In this document: positions 7,061-13,385 of the stretch, one piece after another
Numbering within the stretch: position 1 is the stretch's first letter
Layout of the letters: the number at the start of each line of letters is the position of its first letter
Assembly (NCBI GenBank): GCA_041485845.1
Contig: JBGPKH010000157.1
Span: forward strand, 1-15,060
From: OMOG01 sp041485845
GTDB taxonomy: Bacteria > Acidobacteriota > Terriglobia > Bryobacterales > Bryobacteraceae
Reading direction: 5' to 3'
DNA: 15,060 bases
The notes under the pieces: generated by a model
Databases searched by the model: none
Told to the model about the DNA's origin: nothing
Seen by the model: the letters and a program-made list of their open reading frames with translations, nothing else
Made by a program: the position numbers and the translations under genes

Positions 7061-7156
7061 CTCTTGCCCGTGACGGCGGGTTCATTCATGCCCCTGCGCT
7101 TGACGTGACGAACGGGTCGAAGCAGTATGGTATATCAGAGGTCCAGGAGTGGTTGC

Positions 7157-8110
7157 ATGATGGAACGGAAAGAATCGGAACACGGCGCGATTTCCCGGCG
7201 GGCGCTGCTGGCGGGTGCGCCGCTGCTGTTCAGCCGGGCGGCGCGGGCGGGGCAGAAGCTCAAGGTGGCGATTTTCTCCAAGCACCTGCAATTCCTGGCG
7301 GGAGAAGAACTCGCTCAGGCCGCGGCGGACATGGGCTTCGACGGGCTCGATCTCACGGTGCGCAAGGGCGGACACATCGAGCCGGAGCGGGTGGAGCGGG
7401 ATCTGCCTCCGCTGGTGGCGGTCATCCGCCGTCACGGACTGGACGTTCCGATGATTACCGCCGACATCGTGGACCCGTCGACGCCTCACACGGAAGCGAT
7501 TCTGAAGACCATGGCGGCGTTGCAGATCCGGAACTATCGGTGGGGCGGGTTCAAGTACGAAGGAGGGCAACCGTTCGCGGCGCAGCTCGAACAGATGAAG
7601 CCGCGGATCGCCCGGCTCGCGGCTCTGAATGCGCGCTACGACGCCTGCGCCATGTACCACACGCACTCGGGCACGGGCGTGGTCGGAGCCTCCATCTGGG
7701 ACCTGCACATCCTGCTGAAGGATTTCGACCCGAAAGCGGTGGGCGTGAACTACGATGTGGGCCACGCCACAATCGAGGGCGGGGTGGGCGGCTGGATCGA
7801 CAGCTTCCGCATCACCGGTCCGCACCTGCGGGGCATCGCAGTGAAAGATTTCCTGTGGGGCAAGGATGCGAAGGGCGCCTGGCAGGCGCAGTGGAAGCCG
7901 CTGGGCGAAGGCATGGTGCGGCTGCCGCAATTCTTCGGCATGGTGGCGGAGGCGGGTTTCTCGGGCCCGCTGCAACTGCACTTCGAGTATCCGCTGGGCG
8001 GGGCGGATGGCGGCAAGACCAAGCTCACGCTGGGCCGCGAGGAGGTGTTCGGCGCCATGAAACGGGACCTGGGCAAGCTGCGCGCATATCTGGCGCAGGC
8101 GGGGATATGA
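7157..8110 (+). CDS. Sugar phosphate isomerase/epimerase-like TIM-barrel protein, Tat-exported
   Basis: The 317-residue protein is of the xylose-isomerase-like TIM-barrel (AP endonuclease 2) superfamily, which isomerises or epimerises sugars and related polyols using a metal. Likely metal ligands lie in YHTHSGTGVVG (about 167), GVNYDVGHATIEGG (about 196-209), IAVKDFLWG and the last-strand Glu in LQLHFEYPLGG (about 277). Residues 12-31 (ISRRALLAGAPLLFSRAARA) form a Tat signal peptide, so the enzyme is probably periplasmic. I chose ATG 7157 because AGGAG at 7145-7149 lies 7 bases upstream; the ATG at 7127 lacks such a site. A TTGACG at 7100-7105 may be a -35 with a poor -10. The stop overlaps the next start as ATGA, so the two enzymes are made together. 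Substrate unknown. Confidence 0.87.
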   Translation: MMERKESEHGAISRRALLAGAPLLFSRAARAGQKLKVAIFSKHLQFLAGEELAQAAADMGFDGLDLTVRKGGHIEPERVERDLPPLVAVIRRHGLDVPMITADIVDPSTPHTEAILKTMAALQIRNYRWGGFKYEGGQPFAAQLEQMKPRIARLAALNARYDACAMYHTHSGTGVVGASIWDLHILLKDFDPKAVGVNYDVGHATIEGGVGGWIDSFRITGPHLRGIAVKDFLWGKDAKGAWQAQWKPLGEGMVRLPQFFGMVAEAGFSGPLQLHFEYPLGGADGGKTKLTLGREEVFGAMKRDLGKLRAYLAQAGI

Positions 8111-9510
8111 GCGTGCGGCGGCGGGAATTCCTGGCGATGCCGGCGTTTCTGGCAGCGGCGCCCTCGACGGATGCGCGGATCGAGGAGATGCGCACGGACT
8201 TCGAAGACTTCCGCTATCGCGCGCCCTACAAGTTCGGCGGCAAGGAGGTGGACCGCGTCACCATGCTGAACGTCCACTGCCGGCTGCGGACGAAAGCGGG
8301 CAAGTCGGCGGAGGGCTACGCGGCCATGTCCATGGGCAACGTCTGGTCGTTTCCGTCCGCGACCATTCCGTACGATACGACACTCGCGGCGATGAAGGCG
8401 CTGGCGCTGAAGATCGCGCGCATCACGCGGAATTTTTCGGAGTACGCGCACCCGCTCGACATCCATCATGCGCTCGAGCCGGAGTATCTGAAGGCCGCGG
8501 CCGAGACGTCCCGGGAGATGCAACTGGCGGAGCCGGTTCCCAAGCTGTGTACGCTGGTGACGGCGAGCCCGATGGACGCGGCCATTCACGACGCCTTTGG
8601 AAAGCTGCACGGCCGGAACAGCTTCGCGGTGTGCGGAAAGGATTTCGTGCGGTACGATCTGTCGCACTACCTGAACGGGGAATTCCGCGGAGAGTACCTG
8701 GATCCGTATATTCTGCGGAAGGCTTCGCCGCGGATCCAGATGTACCACTCGGTGGGGGCGTCGGATTCGCTCGCCGAGGCCGATATCGCCAAGCGAATCG
8801 GCGATGGCTTGCCCGAGTCGCTGGAGGCCTGGATCCCCTACAGCGGCGTGACGGCGATCAAGATCAAGCTGAACGGGAACGACCTGGCGTGGGACGTGGA
8901 CCGCGTGGCGGGGATCGATCGCGTGACCACCGCGGCCGAAGCGAAGCGCGGCGTGCGCGACTGGATCTATTCGCTGGACTTCAACGAGCGCTGCCCGAAT
9001 GTCGAATACCTGCTGGAGTTCGAGCATCGGCTGAAGGGCAAGGCGCCGGCCGCGTTCGACCGCGTGCAATACATCGAGCAGCCCACGGCGCGCGACCTGG
9101 CGGCCAATCGGAAGAACACCATGTTCGAAGCGGCGAAGCTGCGGCCGGTGGTGATCGACGAATCGCTGACCGGTCTGGACACGCTGCTGCTGGCGCGGGA
9201 GATGGGGTACACCGGGGCGGCACTCAAGGCGTGCAAGGGACAATCGCAGACGCTGCTGCTGGCGGCGGCGTGCCAGAAGTACAAGATGTTCCGCTGCGTG
9301 CAGGATCTGACGTGTCCGGGAGCGGCGCTGGTGCACTCGGTGGGGATCGCGGCGCACGTGCCGGGAGTCACGGGGCTGGAGGCGAACGCGCGCGAGTACG
9401 TGCCCGTAGCGAATCGCGGATGGGAGAGGCGGTTTCCGGGAATCTTCGAGGTTAGGAACGGATTTCTGGATACCGCCGGGCTGGATGGGCCGGGATTGTG
9501 TACCAGTTGA
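8107..9510 (+). CDS. Mandelate racemase/muconate lactonizing enzyme-like (enolase superfamily) protein
   Basis: The 467-residue protein is in the enolase superfamily, whose members abstract a proton alpha to a carboxylate, often on sugar acids. Visible active-site pieces are the KxK motif (K252, K254 in TAIKIKLNG), metal ligands D291 (SLDFNE), E324 (QYIEQPT) and D351 or E352 (VVIDESL), and a lysine in ALKACKGQS (K374 or K377). Lysines at both ends of the barrel point to the muconate-lactonizing subgroup. The N-terminus VRRREFLAMPAFLAAAP resembles a short Tat signal. The N-terminal half is longer than usual, with about 200 residues before the barrel. The start overlaps the isomerase stop (ATGA at 8107-8110), which indicates coupling. 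Lipid A synthesis genes begin 61 bases downstream. The reaction is unknown: racemase, dehydratase or cycloisomerase are all possible. Confidence 0.85.
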   Translation: MSVRRREFLAMPAFLAAAPSTDARIEEMRTDFEDFRYRAPYKFGGKEVDRVTMLNVHCRLRTKAGKSAEGYAAMSMGNVWSFPSATIPYDTTLAAMKALALKIARITRNFSEYAHPLDIHHALEPEYLKAAAETSREMQLAEPVPKLCTLVTASPMDAAIHDAFGKLHGRNSFAVCGKDFVRYDLSHYLNGEFRGEYLDPYILRKASPRIQMYHSVGASDSLAEADIAKRIGDGLPESLEAWIPYSGVTAIKIKLNGNDLAWDVDRVAGIDRVTTAAEAKRGVRDWIYSLDFNERCPNVEYLLEFEHRLKGKAPAAFDRVQYIEQPTARDLAANRKNTMFEAAKLRPVVIDESLTGLDTLLLAREMGYTGAALKACKGQSQTLLLAAACQKYKMFRCVQDLTCPGAALVHSVGIAAHVPGVTGLEANAREYVPVANRGWERRFPGIFEVRNGFLDTAGLDGPGLCTS

Positions 9511-9571
9511 ACCGGCAGACGGCCGGCACAGGCATGACGGTGCGGTACGCTGAAGGTTTGCGCTTTTCGCT

Positions 9572-10612
9572 ATGAAGCTCCGTGAAATTGCCGCTGCGCT
9601 GGGGTGCCGCCTGGAAGGCGACGGAGAGCTCGATATCTCGGGCGTGGTTGGAATGGAACACGCCGAGCCCGGACAGCTCACATTTCTGGCCAATCCCAAA
9701 TACGCTCCCAAGGTGAAGCACACGCGGGCGAGCGCCATTCTGGTGGCGGAGCCACTTGCCGGCTTGCCCATCGCGTGCCTGGTTTCGAGCAACCCGTACC
9801 TGGATTTCGCGCGCGCGCTGGCGCTGTTCTATCAACCGCCGAGGCCCGCCGCCGGAGTCCATCCGCTGGCCTATGTGGCGCCGACCGCGGTGGTGGGCGA
9901 GAACTGCTCGATCGGGCCCTTCGCGGTGGTGGGGGAGCGTGCGCGCATCGGCCGCAACGCGGTGCTGCATCCTCACGTGGTGATTTATGAAGGCGCCGAA
10001 ATCGGCGACGATTTCCTGGCGCATTCTCATGCGGCGGTGCGCGAGTTCTGCCAGGTGGGCAATCGCGTGATCCTGCAAAACGGTGTGGTAGTGGGGGGCG
10101 ACGGCTTCGGGTTCGCCAAGCGCGCGGACGGCACGCACTGCAAGATCGTGCAATCGGGCGTGACGGTGATCGAGGACGATGTGGAGGTGCAGAGCCTCAC
10201 CTCGGTGGATCGGGCGACCGTGGGCGAGACGCGGGTGAAACGGGGCGCGAAGATCGACAGCCTGGTGCAGGTGGGACACGCCTGCGTTGTCGGAGAGGAC
10301 AACATCATTTGCGCGCAGACGGGGCTGGCGGGGAGCACGGTGCTGGAGCGCGACGTGCTGCTGGCGGGTCAGGTGGGTTCCTCGGGCCACCTGACGGTAC
10401 ACGAAGGCGCCATTGTCTACGCGCAGAGCGGGATTGGCGGGGATGTGGAGGCGCGCGCCCGGATTTCGGGGTCGCCGGCGTTTGCCGCGGGCGAGTGGCT
10501 GCGCGCGATTACGGCATTCCCCAAGCTGCCGGATCTGCTGAAGACCGTGCGCGAGTTGAAGAAAAAGGTCGATGAGCTAAAGCACAATGTCAACGCCAAC
10601 ACTACCACCTGA
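9572..10612 (+). CDS. lpxD: UDP-3-O-(3-hydroxyacyl)glucosamine N-acyltransferase
   Basis: LpxD adds the second 3-hydroxyacyl chain, from acyl-ACP, in lipid A synthesis in the cytoplasm. The 346 residues are the usual length. Residues 1-100 form the uridine-binding domain (LTFLANPKYAPKV, SNPYLDFARALALFY). Residues about 100-305 are a left-handed beta helix of hexapeptide repeats (YVAPTAVVGENCSIGPFAVV and on). The catalytic histidine is H236 in LVQVGHACVVGEDNI. Residues VVGGDGFGFAKRADG and the helical C-terminus (LLKTVRELKKKVDEL) fit trimeric LpxD. The presence of this gene supports a lipid A-bearing outer membrane. No strong ribosome binding site is seen in front of ATG 9572. The last 26 bases overlap the next gene. 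Confidence 0.96.
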   Translation: MKLREIAAALGCRLEGDGELDISGVVGMEHAEPGQLTFLANPKYAPKVKHTRASAILVAEPLAGLPIACLVSSNPYLDFARALALFYQPPRPAAGVHPLAYVAPTAVVGENCSIGPFAVVGERARIGRNAVLHPHVVIYEGAEIGDDFLAHSHAAVREFCQVGNRVILQNGVVVGGDGFGFAKRADGTHCKIVQSGVTVIEDDVEVQSLTSVDRATVGETRVKRGAKIDSLVQVGHACVVGEDNIICAQTGLAGSTVLERDVLLAGQVGSSGHLTVHEGAIVYAQSGIGGDVEARARISGSPAFAAGEWLRAITAFPKLPDLLKTVRELKKKVDELKHNVNANTTT

Positions 10613-11396
10613 TCGCGGCCGGCGCCCGGTCGCCTACCTGAACGAGAAATTCCTGAACAGCCCGGATGCGCGGGCGTTGCGCATCCTGGCGGAGTTCCTG
10701 GAGCCCCTGGCGCACTTCCGCCGGGAAAAGGTGCGGGACACCGTGGTCTTCTTCGGATCGGCCCGTTTGCGGGAAGACGGGCCGCTTCACGAGTATTACG
10801 ACGGTGCGCGGACGCTGGCGAAGATGCTCACCGACTGGTCGCAGCAGTTCACCAACAGCCACTACCGGTTCGTGGTCTGTTCGGGCGGCGGGCCGGGGAT
10901 TATGGAAGCGGCCAACCGCGGCGCCAGCGAGGCGGCCGGAAAAACAGTGGGGCTGAACATCGGGCTGCCGTTCGAGCAGTTTCCCAACCCGTATATCACG
11001 CCGGAGCTGAGCTTCGAGTTCCACTACTTCTTCATGCGCAAGTTCTGGTTCGCCTACCTGGCGAAGGCCATGGTAGTGTTTCCCGGGGGATTCGGGACGC
11101 TGGACGAAATGATGGAGCTGCTGACGCTTTCCCAGACCCAGAAGCTGGCGAAGACCATCACGATCATCCTCTACGGGTCGAAGTATTGGAAGGAGATCGT
11201 CAACTTCGACGCGCTGGTGAAGTATGGGATGATCTCACCGGAAGACTTGCGCCTGTTCCAGTATGCCGACGATCCGCAGACGGCCTTCGAGCTTCTCAAA
11301 ACGGGTCTGACGTCTTACGCGATGCAACCGGAAACGCTCGAATTGCCCGCCATTTCGAAATCCAGGAACCCGCAGAAACCGTCGGGGACGTCGTGA
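10587..11396 (+). CDS. LOG-family (TIGR00730) nucleotide phosphoribohydrolase
   Basis: The 269-residue protein has the Rossmann-type fold of the LOG family, known for cleaving nucleoside 5'-monophosphates to base plus ribose phosphate. Plant and bacterial members release cytokinins; older databases call them lysine decarboxylases, which is wrong. Motifs are VVFFGSARLRED (about 53), CSGGGPGIMEAANRG (98-112), the catalytic R151/K152 in FFMRKFWF, and PGGFGTLDE with catalytic E174. The protein is larger than the usual 190-residue LOG, with about 50 extra N-terminal residues. This longer form is common in many bacteria and may have another nucleotide substrate. ATG 10587 overlaps lpxD by 26 bases in another frame. 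Its TGA overlaps a GTG (GTGA at 11393-11396) that is the likely original start of the cyclase. Confidence 0.87.
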   Translation: MSTPTLPPDRGRRPVAYLNEKFLNSPDARALRILAEFLEPLAHFRREKVRDTVVFFGSARLREDGPLHEYYDGARTLAKMLTDWSQQFTNSHYRFVVCSGGGPGIMEAANRGASEAAGKTVGLNIGLPFEQFPNPYITPELSFEFHYFFMRKFWFAYLAKAMVVFPGGFGTLDEMMELLTLSQTQKLAKTITIILYGSKYWKEIVNFDALVKYGMISPEDLRLFQYADDPQTAFELLKTGLTSYAMQPETLELPAISKSRNPQKPSGTS

Positions 11397-11441
11397 GCGA
11401 AGAGAGACAGGGGGCCTGTCCTACTGGACCTCAGCCATACG

Positions 11442-11969
11442 GTGGAACACGGCATGATTACTGACAAGGAACTGCCGGCTCCTTTGATTTGCGATTTTCT
11501 GAGCCGCGAGGCGTCGCGCGGCTGGTATTCGCCGGGAACGGAGTTTCAGATCGGCCGGATCGACTTGGTCGCCAATACCGGCACCTATGTCGACTCGCCG
11601 TTGCATCGTTACCGCCAGGGGCGATACGTGTCACAACTGCCGCTGGACTCGCTGGCGCACCTGGAGGCGGTCGTGGCGCGTGCGGGTGCGGGCCGCGCCA
11701 TCGGCCGAGAGGCTTTTCGGGGTGTCACGGTTTGCGGCAAGACGGTCGAAGGGCATCCGTTTCCGGCGCGGGACGCGGCCGAGCACCTGGTGGAAGAGGG
11801 CGCGGCGCTGCTCGGGGCGGATATTCCGATTGGCGAACATCTGTGCAATCTGCGAAGCGTGCCCCGCCGGGGTTTCCGGTTTTCGGCGGCGCCGCTGAAG
11901 GTCTCGGGCATGGGCACTTTTCCGGTGCGGGCATTCGCCGTGGTGGAGGCGCGATGTTCCACCGGGTAG
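11442..11969 (+). CDS. Cyclase-family metal hydrolase (kynurenine formamidase-like), N-terminus out of frame
   Basis: The 175 residues read from GTG 11442 belong to the cyclase family (PF04199), metal-dependent amide or ester hydrolases. The metal motif H-x-G-T-H-x-D-x-P-x-H appears here as NTGTYVDSPLH (45-55). The first and second His are replaced by Asn and Tyr, as in a distinct subgroup of the family. The C-terminus is complete (LKVSGMGTFPVRAFAVVEA). The family's opening, L-D-L-S-H-T-V, is encoded directly upstream in the same frame (11424-11444), but no ATG, GTG or TTG precedes it before a stop at 11394. GTG 11393, overlapping the previous stop, would supply a start if one G of the G5 run at 11410-11414 were absent. 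The full protein would be 191 residues. As it stands, GTG 11442 or a CTG at 11424 are the only in-frame options. The GNAT gene overlaps its end. Confidence 0.75.
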   Translation: MEHGMITDKELPAPLICDFLSREASRGWYSPGTEFQIGRIDLVANTGTYVDSPLHRYRQGRYVSQLPLDSLAHLEAVVARAGAGRAIGREAFRGVTVCGKTVEGHPFPARDAAEHLVEEGAALLGADIPIGEHLCNLRSVPRRGFRFSAAPLKVSGMGTFPVRAFAVVEARCSTG

Positions 11970-12502
11970 TGGCCCCCGGAATCGAGATCCGCCAATTCGA
12001 GATGCGCGACGCGGATCCGATTTTTGCCCTGGTGGAGCGGAACCGGGAATACCTGCGGCCGTGGCTGCCGTGGGTGGACCACACCTTTTCGGTGGAAGAC
12101 GTGCGCGAGTTCATGTCACGCGCCGGGGCGCAGTTCGACGCGAGCCAGGGACCCAATACCGGAATTTGGGTGGAGGGCGTTCTGAGGGGTACGATCGGCT
12201 GCCACCCCATCGACTGGGCCAACCGGAATTGCAGCCTCGGCTACTGGATCGACGCCGGACAGCAGGGGAAGGGCGTGATTACCCGGTGCTGCGCCACGCT
12301 GCTGGATTATCTGTTTGACGAGTCGCTGCTGCATCGCGTGGAAATCCGCTGCGGCACCCAGAACACCAGAAGCTGCGCGGTTCCCGAGCGGCTGGGCTTC
12401 ACCCGGGAGGGTGTTGCGAGAGAAGCGGAATGGGTCATGGAACGCTGGGTCGACCTGGTAGTGTGGGCAATCCTGGAGCACCAGTGGCGAAGCCGCAGGT
12501 AA
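11954..12502 (+). CDS. GNAT-family N-acetyltransferase (RimJ/RimL type)
   Basis: This 182-residue GNAT protein resembles RimJ/RimL-type enzymes, which acetylate N-termini of ribosomal proteins or small amines with acetyl-CoA. It begins with the family's EIRQFEMRDADPIFALVERN (10-30) and REYLRPWLPWVD (31-42). The acetyl-CoA loop is QQGKGV (103-108), in GYWIDAGQQGKGV. Motif B is NTRSCAVPERLGFTREG (137-153), ending in the usual E-G. ATG 11954 is preceded by GGAGG (11945-11949), four bases upstream, inside the cyclase gene, and overlaps it by 16 bases. It is the last gene of the lpxD run; a hairpin follows at 12525-12543. The substrate cannot be told from sequence. Confidence 0.9.
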   Translation: MFHRVVAPGIEIRQFEMRDADPIFALVERNREYLRPWLPWVDHTFSVEDVREFMSRAGAQFDASQGPNTGIWVEGVLRGTIGCHPIDWANRNCSLGYWIDAGQQGKGVITRCCATLLDYLFDESLLHRVEIRCGTQNTRSCAVPERLGFTREGVAREAEWVMERWVDLVVWAILEHQWRSRR

Positions 12503-12524
12503 GGCCTGCGTGAGCCACCCGCAA

Positions 12525-12543
12525 GGGACGGGCGGCCCGTCCC
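12525..12543. terminator. Hairpin between convergent genes
   Basis: GGGACGGGC (12525-12533) and GCCCGTCCC (12535-12543) form a perfect 9-bp dyad with a single central G, so in RNA about 8 bp with a 3-base loop. It sits in the 47-base gap between the GNAT stop and the zinc-ribbon stop and can serve both strands. There is no T run on either side, so termination strength is uncertain. Confidence 0.5.
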
Positions 12544-12549
12544 CCGAGG

Positions 12550-12864
12550 TTATCGATCTCCCGCGGCGGCCGCAGAAGACGATACCTTGCGGCTAAGGAA
12601 GCATTCGCGGCAATATACTGGCCGGCCTTGGGTCGGTTTGAAGGGCACCGTGGTTTCCCGACCGCATTGAGAGCAGGTGGTCATGGTTTCCGTTTTGGTG
12701 AAGCCCGAGGCCGAGGAACCCTGGCGTTTGGTCTTGCAATTCTTGCACCGCTTGGGTTCGTTTTTGAAATTCTTGTCGTGGAAGAAGTGTTGTTCTCCCG
12801 CTGTAAAGACGAAATCTGCTCCGCAATCAACGCACTTGAGGACGCGATCCTGGAACTCCGGCAT
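12550..12864 (-). CDS. Double zinc-ribbon protein
   Basis: The 104-residue protein has two zinc-ribbon-like modules. The first has CVDCG (11-15) and CKNCK (40-44), around the conserved FTAGEQHFFHDKNF, as in the small 'probable zinc-ribbon' family (PF13451). The second has CSQCG (64-68) and CRECF (85-89), around the TTVPFKPTQGRPVYCREC block seen in a CxxC-type ribbon. Both likely bind one zinc each. The C-terminus is a low-complexity Ser/Ala tail. Its function is unknown; proteins of this kind may bind nucleic acid or ribosomes. It lies downstream of rpsU on the same strand, 95 bases away and beyond a hairpin. The ATG at 12864 has no strong ribosome binding site. Confidence 0.82.
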   Translation of the reverse strand: MPEFQDRVLKCVDCGADFVFTAGEQHFFHDKNFKNEPKRCKNCKTKRQGSSASGFTKTETMTTCSQCGRETTVPFKPTQGRPVYCRECFLSRKVSSSAAAAGDR

Positions 12865-12907
12865 AGCAACTGTGCCCCGTTATCAACTTGAACTGTTGTC
12901 GGATAAG

Positions 12908-12955
12908 GGCGGCGGGGCTTGCCCGACATCGCGTCAGGGTCAAGCCCGCGCCGCC
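12908..12955 (-). terminator. Terminator-like hairpin after rpsU
   Basis: The left arm GGCGGCGGGGCTTG (12908-12921) pairs with CAAGCCCGCGCCGCC (12941-12955) with one bulge. An inner dyad (CCCGAC with GTCaGGG) extends the stem. It starts 4 bases beyond the rpsU stop. On the minus strand it is followed by CTTATCC, only a weak U stretch. Probably a partial terminator or 3'-end stabiliser, letting some transcription reach the zinc-ribbon gene. Confidence 0.6.
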
Positions 12956-12959
12956 GCGT

Positions 12960-13157
12960 TTACTCAATCTCCCGGCGATTCTTCTTCCGGTTTCGTTTGC
13001 GGGCCAGCGCCTGCTTGGCCCGCAGCTTCTCGCCCGGCTTCAAGTAGAAGGAGTGTCTCTTGACCTCCTTGATGATGTCCTCCTGCTGGACCTTTCTCTT
13101 GAAGCGGCGAAGGGCGTTTTCTAACGTTTCGCCCTCCTGAAGCTTAACTTCAGCCAA
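12960..13157 (-). CDS. rpsU: 30S ribosomal protein S21
   Basis: The 65-residue basic protein matches bS21 in length and pattern: AEVKLQEGETLENALRRFKR, then VQQEDIIKEVKRHSFYLKPG and a Lys/Arg-rich tail (ARKRNRKKNRREIE). S21 binds near the anti-Shine-Dalgarno end of 16S rRNA in the 30S subunit and helps start translation. The start is TTG 13157, with an excellent site, GGGGAGGTG, ending 8 bases upstream. A strong promoter lies at 13280-13307, giving a leader of about 115 bases. A hairpin follows the stop. It is divergent from glgC. Confidence 0.95.
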   Translation of the reverse strand: MAEVKLQEGETLENALRRFKRKVQQEDIIKEVKRHSFYLKPGEKLRAKQALARKRNRKKNRREIE

Positions 13158-13279
13158 ACGAAATACACCTCCCCACTAGACCAAAATCCCCGTGCTCGTT
13201 TCTGGATTTCCGAGACCCTGCGTCACCTGGAGTGAGGCCCGACCCCAAATTTCCTACACCGCGCACAGAAGGTACTGAT

Positions 13280-13307
13280 ATCATAGGTGGTTGACAGATA
13301 AAGTCAA
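13280..13307 (-). promoter_or_regulatory. Sigma-70 promoter of rpsU
   Basis: The minus strand has TTGACT (13302-13307), a 16-base spacer and TATGAT (13280-13285). Transcription would start near 13273, about 115 bases before the TTG start. Within the spacer, the plus strand carries TTGACA (13291-13296), which with the minus -35 forms the dyad TTGAC-n7-GTCAA (13291-13307). Confidence 0.65.
13291..13307. promoter_or_regulatory. TTGAC dyad shared by the rpsU and glgC control regions
   Basis: TTGAC (13291-13295) and GTCAA (13303-13307) are inverted around AGATAAA. The right arm is the rpsU -35. The left arm is a perfect TTGACA in the direction of glgC, but no good -10 follows at 16-18 bases; TAAATT comes at 14 bases, which is short. 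It may be an operator or a second -35. The gap 13158-13385 holds no gene. Confidence 0.4.
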
Positions 13308-13385
13308 GTCTAAATTTTCGGCGGCCGTTCACGCCAACCGGCCAGAATATCTCAATATCATTTATTTTCAGGAACTTAAACTGAA

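Noticed and set aside
6937..8106. N-terminal extension of the enolase-superfamily frame
   Set aside because: The frame is open by chance through the isomerase gene. The ATGA overlap at 8107 and the Tat-like N-terminus mark the real start.
7750..9792. Minus-strand open frame of 680 codons
   Set aside because: Antisense to the isomerase, the enolase-superfamily gene and lpxD. Arg/His-rich shadow with no motif.
10587..11396. Lysine decarboxylase as the product name
   Set aside because: The PGGxGTxxE motif defines LOG nucleotide hydrolases; the decarboxylase label is a known misannotation.
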